Assembly: GCA_964651325.1 (NCBI GenBank) | Contig: CAZYXP010000233.1 | Coordinates: 1 to 5,302 of the forward strand | Origin: JADFOB01 sp964651325 | Lineage (GTDB): Bacteria > Planctomycetota > Phycisphaerae > UBA1845 | Length of the DNA: 5,302 bases | Direction: 5' to 3' | Shown here: positions 1-5,302 of the stretch, in pieces | How the letters are laid out: each line of letters begins with the position of its first letter | How positions within the stretch are numbered: position 1 is the first letter of the stretch | Position numbers and translations under genes: made by a program | The notes under the pieces: generated by a model | What the model was told of the DNA's origin: nothing | What the model saw: the letters and a program-made list of their open reading frames with translations, nothing else | Databases searched by the model: none

Positions 1-2531
1 ATTCGATGAGCGTGATCATGTCGCGAGCGCTGCCCGACATCCGGGACGGGCTGAAGCCGTCCCAGCGGCGAATCCTCGTGGCGATGAACGATCTGAACCT
101 GGGTCCGCGGGCTCAGACCAAGAAATGCTCCAAAATCAGCGGCGACACGAGCGGCAACTACCACCCTCACGGTGACGCGGTGATCTATCCCACCCTGGTT
201 CGCCTTGCCCAGCACTGGAACATGAGGCAGCGGCTGATCGACGGGCAGGGAAACTACGGCTCCATCGACGGGGATCCGCCGGCCGCGATGCGGTATACCG
301 AAGCTCGGATGACCTCCGCGGCCACCGCACTACTCGACGATCTCGAGTATGACACGGTCGATTTCATCCCCAACTACGATAATTCCCGGTTAGAGCCGAC
401 CGTTTTGCCCGGCAAGTTCCCCAACCTGCTGGTCAACGGCGGAAGCGGCATCGCCGTGGGCATGGCGACCAACCTCGCGCCGCACAACGTGGGCGAGGTT
501 TGCGACGCCCTGCTGGCGTACCTGGACAAACCGGATCTGTCCCTCGCGGAGATCCTGGAAGTCCTCCCGGGGCCGGATTTCCCCACTGGCGGGCAAATCT
601 GTGGTCGGCGCGGGATCGTCAACGCCTACATGACCGGGCGAGGCAGTATCACGATGCGCGGCCGCTGTCACATGGAGGAGGGACGGACCGGCAAAAAAAC
701 CGTGGTTGTCACAGAGTTGCCCTACGGGGTTTTGCGAAGCACGATTACCGAGAAAATCGCGGCCGCGGTGAAATCGGGCGTCATCAAGGATGTTTCATCC
801 GTCAACGACGCCTCCGATCGCAAGCACGAAGTGCGCATCGAAGTCGACCTCAAACGCGACGGCAACGAAGACGTCGTGATGAATCAGCTCTTCGAGTACA
901 CGCCGCTGCAATCCAATTTCCACATCATGAACATCGCCCTGGTCGGCAAGCAGCCGCGCACGCTGAACATGAAAGATATGCTGGGGCTGTACGTGGATCA
1001 TCGCAAGGACGTCATCCGCCGCCGGACGGCGTTCCTGCTGCGCCGCGCCAAACAGCGGGCGCATGTGCTTGAGGGGCTTATCCTGGCCGTCGGCGACATC
1101 GATGAGATCATCGAGGTCATCAAACGATCGGCCGATCCGAAGAGCGCCAAGGCCAACCTCATGGCCAGACCACTTCGCCTCACTGAAGATGAAACGCTCC
1201 GCCGTCTTCTTCCCGCGTCGTTTGTCGATCGTTTTGGCGACGGAGGATATCACCTGTCCACGACGCAGGCGTCGGCGATTCTCTCCATGCAATTGCAACG
1301 CCTCACGGGGCTGGAAATCGAGAAACTGGCCACGGAATACGGCAAGCTTGTCGAAGAGATCGAAGGCTACGAGGTTATTTTGCGCGAAGAACAGCGCGTG
1401 CTCGATATCATCCGCGAGGATCTTTACGAGATCAAAACGAAGTTCAAGAATCCGCGCAAGACGGAGATCGTGGAAGCCGTCGGCGACTTCAGCATGGAGG
1501 AGTTGATTCCCGATGAGCAGGCGGTCGTCACGATCTCGCACGCCGGATACATCAAGCGAACCGACGCCGATGCCTACCGAAAACAGGGCCGCGGCGGAAC
1601 GGGGATACGAGCCGGCGCAACAAAGGATGGTGATTTCCTCGATCACCTCTTCGTGGTCTCCACCCATGACTACCTGCTCTTCTTCACGAATCGCGGGCGC
1701 GTTTACTGGCTTCGCGTGTTCGACCTGCCGGATTTGAGCCGCATCTCGCGCGGACGATCCATTGCCAACCTCTTGAACATGCAGCCAGGCGAGGCCAGCC
1801 GGGCGGTCCTGCCGGTCAAGGTTTTCGAAGAATCGTTTGTCTTCTTTGCCACCGCCAAGGGCACGGTCAAGAAGACGCCGATCAACGCCTACAGCCGGCC
1901 CCGTGCCAACGGAATCATCGCGATTACGCTCGACGATGACGACGAGCTAATCAACGTAGAACGTACCAGCGGGGAAAACGAGATCGTCCTGGGCACGCGA
2001 CGCGGCATGGCCGTGCGGTTCGACGAAGGAGATGTCCGGGCCATGGGGCGCAGCGCCCGCGGGGTTCGCGGCATGGCGCTGGCCACCGAGGATGCGGTCG
2101 TGTCTATGGTCGCCATTGATCCGGGCTCGTCCGTGCTGACCGTGTGCGAAAACGGGTTTGGCAAACGCACGAGCATCGAAGAATACCGAAAAACGCGGCG
2201 CGGCGGCAAAGGTGTCATCAACATCAAGGCCTCCGATCGCAATGGCGAGGTGATCGCGCTGCAGGCGGTGTCCGACGACGACGAGCTCATGTTCATCACG
2301 GCCGGTGGGATGATGCTACGTACCGATCTTTCCGCCGTGCGCGAAATCGGACGCGCCACGCAGGGGGTCCGCCTGATTCGGCTCAAAGAAGGGGACAAGG
2401 TCGTCGCGGTGGCAAAAATCGCTCCGGAAGAGGAAGGGGCAAACGACGGCGAGAATGCGAATGCAGACAACAAGGTAGCCGAAGACAAGAAGGCGAACGA
2501 AGGCAACGACCCGACACCGCCTATCTCCTGA
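1..2531 (+). CDS. gyrA: DNA gyrase subunit A, 5'-truncated by the window edge
   Basis: GyrA is the DNA-breaking and DNA-wrapping half of the A2B2 gyrase that introduces negative supercoils using ATP in the cytoplasm. The ATG at 6 is not the start. The codons before it read (Y)-S in frame, and it aligns with E. coli Met26 (family knowledge), so about 25 residues are missing upstream. Numbering from that Met: RALPDIRDGLKP (7-18) and the YHPHGD segment (52-57) belong to the winged-helix breakage domain. Arg96-Tyr97 in AAMRYTEAR is the catalytic pair; Tyr97 (codon 294-296) equals E. coli Tyr122. Ile149 matches the DNA-bending isoleucine. The coiled-coil region spans about 335-490. A six-bladed C-terminal pinwheel (about 505-805) has box-like turns near 527, 580, 631, 681, 731 and 783. 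An Asn-rich tail follows (808-841: 10 acidic, 3 Lys). The pinwheel and the GyrA box position favour GyrA over ParC. Oddities are box QGRGGTG instead of QRRGGKG, and Ala58/Pro62 at E. coli positions 83/87. No gene follows closely. Confidence 0.96.
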   Translation, partial: SMSVIMSRALPDIRDGLKPSQRRILVAMNDLNLGPRAQTKKCSKISGDTSGNYHPHGDAVIYPTLVRLAQHWNMRQRLIDGQGNYGSIDGDPPAAMRYTEARMTSAATALLDDLEYDTVDFIPNYDNSRLEPTVLPGKFPNLLVNGGSGIAVGMATNLAPHNVGEVCDALLAYLDKPDLSLAEILEVLPGPDFPTGGQICGRRGIVNAYMTGRGSITMRGRCHMEEGRTGKKTVVVTELPYGVLRSTITEKIAAAVKSGVIKDVSSVNDASDRKHEVRIEVDLKRDGNEDVVMNQLFEYTPLQSNFHIMNIALVGKQPRTLNMKDMLGLYVDHRKDVIRRRTAFLLRRAKQRAHVLEGLILAVGDIDEIIEVIKRSADPKSAKANLMARPLRLTEDETLRRLLPASFVDRFGDGGYHLSTTQASAILSMQLQRLTGLEIEKLATEYGKLVEEIEGYEVILREEQRVLDIIREDLYEIKTKFKNPRKTEIVEAVGDFSMEELIPDEQAVVTISHAGYIKRTDADAYRKQGRGGTGIRAGATKDGDFLDHLFVVSTHDYLLFFTNRGRVYWLRVFDLPDLSRISRGRSIANLLNMQPGEASRAVLPVKVFEESFVFFATAKGTVKKTPINAYSRPRANGIIAITLDDDDELINVERTSGENEIVLGTRRGMAVRFDEGDVRAMGRSARGVRGMALATEDAVVSMVAIDPGSSVLTVCENGFGKRTSIEEYRKTRRGGKGVINIKASDRNGEVIALQAVSDDDELMFITAGGMMLRTDLSAVREIGRATQGVRLIRLKEGDKVVAVAKIAPEEEGANDGENANADNKVAEDKKANEGNDPTPPIS

Positions 2532-2546
2532 TGGGCCGGCAGGTAG

Positions 2547-2588
2547 GGCAGGGTGTTGCTCCGCTACAGGGCGGAGCGTTGCCCTGCC
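2547..2588 (+). terminator. Two-part hairpin 15 bases after the gyrA stop; possible terminator
   Basis: The outer stem is GGCAGGG (2547-2553) with CCCTGCC (2582-2588). The inner stem is GCTCCGC (2558-2564) with GCGGAGC (2571-2577), around a six-base TACAGG loop. The four bases between the stems on each side can form mostly G-U pairs, so the whole may fold as one long rod. Its position directly after gyrA suits transcript ending or 3'-end protection. No T-run follows, so it is not a textbook intrinsic terminator and could instead be a palindromic repeat. Confidence 0.4.
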
Positions 2589-2592
2589 ACGG

Positions 2593-2642
2593 GGCCGTCT
2601 TCCGGCCGAAGCGCCAACATGGTGCGTCGAGAAAGCGCCATG
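2593..2642 (+). other. Two short hairpins following the gyrA 3' structure
   Basis: GGCCG (2593-2597) pairs with CGGCC (2603-2607) around TCTTC. CATGGTGC (2618-2625) pairs with GCGCCATG (2635-2642) through eight pairs, one of them G-U, around a nine-base loop. Together with the larger hairpin just upstream they make a run of three adjacent stem-loops. The role is unknown: it could be an mRNA 3' end or the remnant of a palindromic repeat. Short stems like these can occur by chance in G+C-rich DNA. Confidence 0.3.
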
Positions 2643-2680
2643 GCATGGGGGAACCAATCGATCTTCCACCGTTCCCTCTT

Positions 2681-2704
2681 CTTGGTGGCTTCGTGCCTTG
2701 GTGG
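2681..2704. repeat. Three tandem 8-base units CTTGGTGG / CTTCGTGC / CTTGGTGG
   Basis: The first and third units are identical and the middle one differs at two of eight positions. On the - strand it reads CCACCAAG GCACGAAG CCACCAAG, preceded by a purine-poor TTCA and followed by AAGAGGG. From memory, CACCAAGGCACGAAG-like words recur between genes in planctomycetes and some other environmental bacteria, where they give rise to false proteins of the HQGTK or HEGTK type. That recollection was not checked. The tandem structure itself is plain in the sequence. Confidence 0.6.
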
Positions 2705-2796
2705 TGAATCATTCTCGCAGGTCCATGCGACAAAGCCTGCCACGCCCGCCGGACCTCGTTGATGGCCCTCGAGCGTCTTTGGTCCCAATAATTCTC

Positions 2797-2836
2797 GGTG
2801 AACGGGGATTTTCCGGCGACCAGACTCCCGTTCATC
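2797..2836 (+). promoter_or_regulatory. Long dyad in the presumed leader of the secreted-protein gene
   Basis: TGAACGGG (2799-2806) is perfectly complementary to CCCGTTCA (2827-2834). Two more pairs (one G-U, one G-C) extend it outward to a ten-pair stem with a 20-base loop. It ends 89 bases before the ATG of the secreted protein and lies in non-coding DNA. It could be an operator-type inverted repeat, a leader hairpin, or part of a promoter region. An A+T-rich GAATAATAAG follows immediately. The symmetry is visible; the function is inference. Confidence 0.3.
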
Positions 2837-2915
2837 CGAATAATAAGACGCGGCAGAGCGCCGGGACACGCTACCGACGGGTCCGGAGCATGAAGGGTCG
2901 AGCAGATTTCAGATT

Positions 2916-2919
2916 GGAG
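2916..2919 (+). promoter_or_regulatory. Ribosome binding site that fixes the start of the secreted-protein gene
   Basis: GGAG lies six bases upstream of the ATG at 2926. The other in-frame ATG, at 2890, also has a GGAG, but only one base away, which is too close to be useful. Choosing 2926 also puts a complete signal peptide exactly at the N terminus. Confidence 0.75.
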
Positions 2920-2925
2920 TGGCGC

Positions 2926-3510
2926 ATGTTAAAACCAGGTAGTATTGCACGATACGCGGCGGCATTCGCGCTGATTCTAGGCGTATCAAGCCCCGCTATG
3001 GCCCAAAACCTTCAAAATGCCGGTTCGATCGGACAGCGGCTGCCCGGCGAACTCCTTTCGGCCGGGCTCGTGCGCCAGCAGGAAGCGATCATCTCGCCCA
3101 GAATTACGCCGGAGATTACCGATCAGGCCCCCGTACAGGTCAGTCCGCGGAACCAGTTCTTCGTCGATGCCATTCAGATCATTTTCGATCAACTGAACCA
3201 GGCGATTTTCCTTTTCTCCAACGTAATTCGTGCCCAACTAGGCGGTACGCCGCTGCTGCCGTCTGTGGTGGGAACCTTGTCTCCATCGACGCCTACCGCA
3301 ACTGAGACCGGGCTAACCGCCCTCCCGGATGCCGGAGCTGTTCAAGAAGATGGCTCTACGGTGAGCGACCCAGGCGCTACCGACGCGGGGACTACGACCT
3401 CCACCGAGCTAACGAACGGTACTCGGGGCGGTCAGCGAGCACGCAGGTTGCCCGGCCAATTGGAAGCCCGATCGCGGCTTCGATCGGCGGAGCACGCTGC
3501 CAAACGCTGA
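2926..3510 (+). CDS. Small exported protein of unknown function (194 aa)
   Basis: I do not recognise a family. Residues 1-26 are a clean Sec-type signal peptide: a short n-region with Lys3 and Arg9, a hydrophobic core (AAAFALILGV, 11-20), and an AMA|Q cleavage site after Ala26. The mature part (about 168 aa) has no cysteine. It starts with a segment containing RLPGELLSAGLVR (38-50). An amphipathic or hydrophobic helix follows (about 78-104, including IIFDQLNQAIFLFSNVI), which could pack against a membrane or partner. Residues about 108-166 are rich in Pro, Thr, Ser, Gly and Asp and look disordered. The C terminus (167-194) is strongly basic and repeats the RLPG motif as RRLPGQLEARSRLR. The gene stands alone: 394 bases after gyrA and about 160-250 before the phosphoesterase. 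An upstream in-frame extension to 2698 is unlikely because it begins inside an 8-base tandem repeat. Lineage-restricted envelope protein is the likeliest description. Confidence 0.75.
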   Translation: MLKPGSIARYAAAFALILGVSSPAMAQNLQNAGSIGQRLPGELLSAGLVRQQEAIISPRITPEITDQAPVQVSPRNQFFVDAIQIIFDQLNQAIFLFSNVIRAQLGGTPLLPSVVGTLSPSTPTATETGLTALPDAGAVQEDGSTVSDPGATDAGTTTSTELTNGTRGGQRARRLPGQLEARSRLRSAEHAAKR

Positions 3511-3517
3511 ATCGGCG

Positions 3518-3588
3518 TGTAGCCAGTGTGGCACCGCGGCCCTCCGCTGTGTCTGAGCCTTTTCCCAGCCGGGGGCGGCTGGGCTACA
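3518..3588. repeat. 71-base element bounded by inverted repeats, with two internal hairpins
   Basis: TGTAGCC (3518-3524) is the exact reverse complement of GGCTACA (3582-3588). Allowing a one-base bulge, the match extends inward (TGTAGCCAG against TGTAGCCCAG). Inside are GCGG-CCCT-CCGC (3536-3547), flanked by CAC/GTG pairs beyond one mismatch, and CCCAGCCG-GGGG-CGGCTGGG (3564-3583), a perfect eight-pair stem. The second stem competes with the terminal repeat for its last bases, so alternative folds are possible. It begins eight bases after the stop of the secreted-protein gene, where it may act as an mRNA 3' structure. No T-run follows; a TTTT precedes the second stem. The end-to-end symmetry resembles a REP- or MITE-like unit. 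Confidence 0.45.
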
Positions 3589-3757
3589 TCGCCGCCGAGC
3601 CTGCACATCAATAGAAGCTTGACGCACGTCCGGATCGTACCGCCTCATTGCAAAACTTCACCTCACGCTTTATTTGTGCTTGGGACGCCTGCCTGTCAAA
3701 ATCGTGGGCGTGTTTCCATTGCTCCCGTCAATCAGGTTTCGAGCGATAAAGAGCATC

Positions 3758-5167
3758 TTGCGCGGAGACTCGCGGCGCACATTGATCCTCGCGTCGATCT
3801 GTTTCGCGCTCGGATGCAGCGGCACCGATCCGTTTGCGCCGATCCTGCCGGACGAACGCACCGATCCGGTTCCCCCGGGCGCCAAGCTGGTCGCTCGGAT
3901 CGCGCACATTTGCGACACTCAGATCGTGGATGAAGAGTCGCCCGGACGCCTTGCGTCGTTTGCCCATCTCTGGTCCGAGGCCTGGCGACCGCACTATGCC
4001 TATTCGCTGCAGTTCATGGACGGGATCATCCGGGCCATCAATCGCTGGCATGCCGGGCGCGCGAACATTGATTTCGTGGTCTTTACCGGGGATGCCACGG
4101 ACAATGTCCAACACAACGAGCTTGTTTGGTTTATGAAGCTATTCGACGGCGGCGTCGTGGATCCGAGGACCGGTCCCGATGATCGCCGCCCGGAGAGCAT
4201 CCCGCCACCCGAGATGGATCCACATCACCCGTTCACCGCCCAGGGACTGTACCGCAACGGCGTCCACGGCGATCGCCCGAGCGTGCCGTGGTACACCGTG
4301 CTGGGCAACCACGACCGCTTTGCTTCCGGATCCTTTCCGATTTTGCGGTCGCCTTTGGGGGGGCGTTACGCTCCACTGCCTCTGGATTTCCGGCTCGGGC
4401 TCTTTCTTCCCACGGGCATTTTCCCAGATGGAACCCTCGCATGGGGTGCCATTACGCCGGCTCAACCTGGCCCGCCACCTGTGGTTTCGCTGCCAGTGCT
4501 CGTCGAGCCCGATGCCGATCGCCGATTCATCGATGACCGTGAATTCATCCGGGCTCATCTGGATAGCGTGACCGAGCCCAAGGGTCACGGATTTCTTGAA
4601 AGCGCCCCGACCCAGACGTGGTACAGCGTCTCGCCCGTGCCGGGGCTTCGGCTGATCGGGCTGAATTCATCGACGCCGATCATCGAGCGGCCTCGGTTCA
4701 TCTTTTCGGAAGGGGCGATTGCCGCCGAGCAAGCCCGATTCCTCCGACGTGAACTGGAAAAGGCTCAGGCCCAAGGCGAGTGGGTCATCGTCGCGACGCA
4801 CCACCCCAGCGCGACCCTCAAGCCGATCTACGGCACGTCGCTTGTGCCGGAGACGTTCCAGGCGATGCTCCGCGAGTTTCCCTGCGTGAAGCTCCATCTA
4901 TGCGGACACTTGCATTTCTCGTTAGTGATTGATCGGGGAGGTTACACCGAGATGGTCACGGGCGCGATCCTGGATAGCCCGAACGAAGGCCGGATCATCG
5001 AAATCTGGCGCAAGAACGACGAGTTAATCTTGCGTTATCAGCCGCTACGCCACGACGTCTTGATCGCGCCGCCCGATTCCGCCCACGAAGCCATGTTTGC
5101 CGATCCCTTCGTGGAACTCCGCCGCGAAGGAGCGGCAATCGCAAAGACGTTTCGGCCACCGGCCTGA
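3758..5167 (+). CDS. Exported calcineurin-like metallophosphoesterase, probable lipoprotein
   Basis: The protein is a two-metal phosphoesterase; its substrate is unknown. The stop is certain but the start is not: the frame is open from 3623 with no ATG before the catalytic core. I chose TTG 3758 (469 aa), preceded by AAAGAG at four bases. It yields a compact signal SRRTLILASICFALGC with Cys20 as lipid site and an RR-x-L-I Tat-like motif. TTG 3674 and GTG 3704/3710 are alternatives that add up to 28 residues. Numbering from 3758, metal-site motifs appear in order: CDTQIVD (Asp53, Gln55; the usual form is DxH), GDATDN (Asp112, Asp115), GNHD (Asn184, His185), THHP (His348/349) and GHLH (His384, His386). 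All five blocks are present, so activity is expected. The DTQIVDEESPGR stretch recalls the PPA1498-type family (TIGR03767), unverified. Large inserts, partly Pro-rich, lie between blocks 2-3 and 3-4 and probably shape the pocket. A weak promoter guess is TTGCAA 3649 / TATTTG 3671. The likely location is the cell envelope. Confidence 0.88.
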   Translation: MRGDSRRTLILASICFALGCSGTDPFAPILPDERTDPVPPGAKLVARIAHICDTQIVDEESPGRLASFAHLWSEAWRPHYAYSLQFMDGIIRAINRWHAGRANIDFVVFTGDATDNVQHNELVWFMKLFDGGVVDPRTGPDDRRPESIPPPEMDPHHPFTAQGLYRNGVHGDRPSVPWYTVLGNHDRFASGSFPILRSPLGGRYAPLPLDFRLGLFLPTGIFPDGTLAWGAITPAQPGPPPVVSLPVLVEPDADRRFIDDREFIRAHLDSVTEPKGHGFLESAPTQTWYSVSPVPGLRLIGLNSSTPIIERPRFIFSEGAIAAEQARFLRRELEKAQAQGEWVIVATHHPSATLKPIYGTSLVPETFQAMLREFPCVKLHLCGHLHFSLVIDRGGYTEMVTGAILDSPNEGRIIEIWRKNDELILRYQPLRHDVLIAPPDSAHEAMFADPFVELRREGAAIAKTFRPPA

Positions 5168-5302
5168 TGCGCCAAGTCCCAGATTGCTGAGAGCCAGTCA
5201 GAACCGCGCCCGTAAGGAAGCGGCCGCCGGGACCGCGTACGTACGAAATTAGCTGCGGATTATATAGAATCACATACAGAGTCGCTGTCTTACAGGATCA
5301 GT
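5168..5302. other. Non-coding tail after the phosphoesterase, with a 10-base palindrome
   Basis: No gene start is visible before the window ends. A perfect palindrome CGTACGTACG lies at 5236-5245. It is followed by an unusually A+T-rich stretch (GGATTATATAGAATCACATAC, about 5257-5276) that stands out from the G+C-rich surroundings. TAGAAT at 5265-5270 could serve as a -10 box for a gene beyond the window, but the hexamer 17 bases upstream (TACGAA) is a poor -35. I see no strong terminator for the phosphoesterase transcript. Confidence 0.35.

Larger units (their letters stand above)
2532..2925. other. Non-coding gap with several hairpins and an 8-base tandem repeat
   Basis: This 394-base stretch after gyrA holds no convincing gene. 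Open frames across it on both strands lack a ribosome binding site and a recognisable protein, and run into repeat-like DNA. Its contents in order are a strong two-part hairpin (2547-2588), a short GGCCG/CGGCC hairpin (2593-2607), a CATGGTGC/GCGCCATG hairpin (2618-2642), three 8-base tandem units (2681-2704), and a long dyad (2797-2836). The promoter of the downstream secreted-protein gene should lie here. I see AATAAT-like patches at 2787-2792 and 2839-2844, but no -35 partner at proper spacing, so I do not call a promoter. Confidence 0.7.

Noticed and set aside
6..8. ATG at 6 as the true gyrA start
   Set aside because: The frame is open to the window edge and reads (Y)-S just before it, and this Met aligns with an internal Met (position 26) of E. 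coli GyrA. The gene starts outside the window.
795..1667. 290-aa open frame on the - strand opposite gyrA
   Set aside because: It lies wholly antisense to conserved gyrase sequence. Its composition follows from the + strand codons, and no family features or ribosome binding site are evident.
2521..2869. Two overlapping - strand frames of about 100 aa in the gap after gyrA
   Set aside because: They cross the hairpins and the tandem repeat and show the HQGTK/HEATK strings typical of translated repeat DNA. No ribosome binding site or recognisable fold is visible.
2698..2925. N-terminal extension of the secreted protein to a start at 2698
   Set aside because: It begins inside the 8-base tandem repeat, reads as basic low-complexity sequence, and would bury an excellent signal peptide that has its own ribosome binding site.
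3564..3583. Perfect GC hairpin as an intrinsic terminator for the secreted-protein gene
   Set aside because: No T-run follows on the + strand, since the TTTT precedes it. It is better described as part of the larger inverted-repeat element.
3526..3933. 135-aa + strand frame between the secreted protein and the phosphoesterase
   Set aside because: It starts inside the inverted-repeat element and overlaps the phosphoesterase coding region in another frame. It shows no domain or plausible start.
4139..4588. 149-aa - strand frame opposite the phosphoesterase
   Set aside because: It is antisense to the conserved GNHD region and is best explained as a shadow of G+C-rich codons.
1..5302. A multi-gene undescribed system, CRISPR array, prophage or insertion sequence
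   Set aside because: There are only three unrelated genes. I see no regularly spaced long repeats, transposase or integrase motifs, or tRNA-like folds, and the widely spaced layout does not suggest a dedicated cassette.

Overview
This is a G+C-rich bacterial chromosomal window with three genes, all on the + strand and separated by sizeable gaps. It looks like ordinary core-plus-accessory DNA. I found no phage, IS, CRISPR, tRNA/rRNA or defence genes, and nothing amounting to a new multi-gene system. The best guess for the source is a planctomycete or another PVC-group bacterium. That rests on the style of the GyrA breakage domain (HPHGDAVIYPTLV rather than the enterobacterial HPHGDSAVYDTIV), a Tat/lipoprotein-type exported metallophosphoesterase with no ATG start, and structured repeat-like filler between genes. 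The assignment is recall-based inference and was not tested by a search.

Layout: (1) Positions 1-2531 hold gyrA, the DNA gyrase A subunit. It lacks about 25 N-terminal codons because the window begins inside the gene, and is otherwise complete. (2) Positions 2532-2925 are non-coding. They contain a strong two-part hairpin just after gyrA, two smaller hairpins, three tandem copies of an 8-base word, and a long dyad in the putative leader of the next gene. (3) Positions 2926-3510 encode a small exported protein of unknown function (194 aa) with a clear signal peptide and a good ribosome binding site. (4) Positions 3518-3588 are a compact element bounded by inverted repeats, with two internal hairpins. 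(5) Positions about 3758-5167 encode an exported, probably lipid-anchored, calcineurin-like metallophosphoesterase whose start codon must be non-ATG. (6) Positions 5168-5302 are non-coding and end in an A+T-rich patch.

The genes do not look like one operon: the gaps are long and contain secondary structure, and the products are unrelated (a cytoplasmic topoisomerase versus two envelope proteins). The two exported proteins might be functionally linked only by their shared destination; nothing in the sequence demonstrates a link. The points most worth a second look are the altered GyrA wrapping box, the non-Ser/non-Asp quinolone-pocket residues, the two repeat-like intergenic elements, and the start and export signal of the phosphoesterase.
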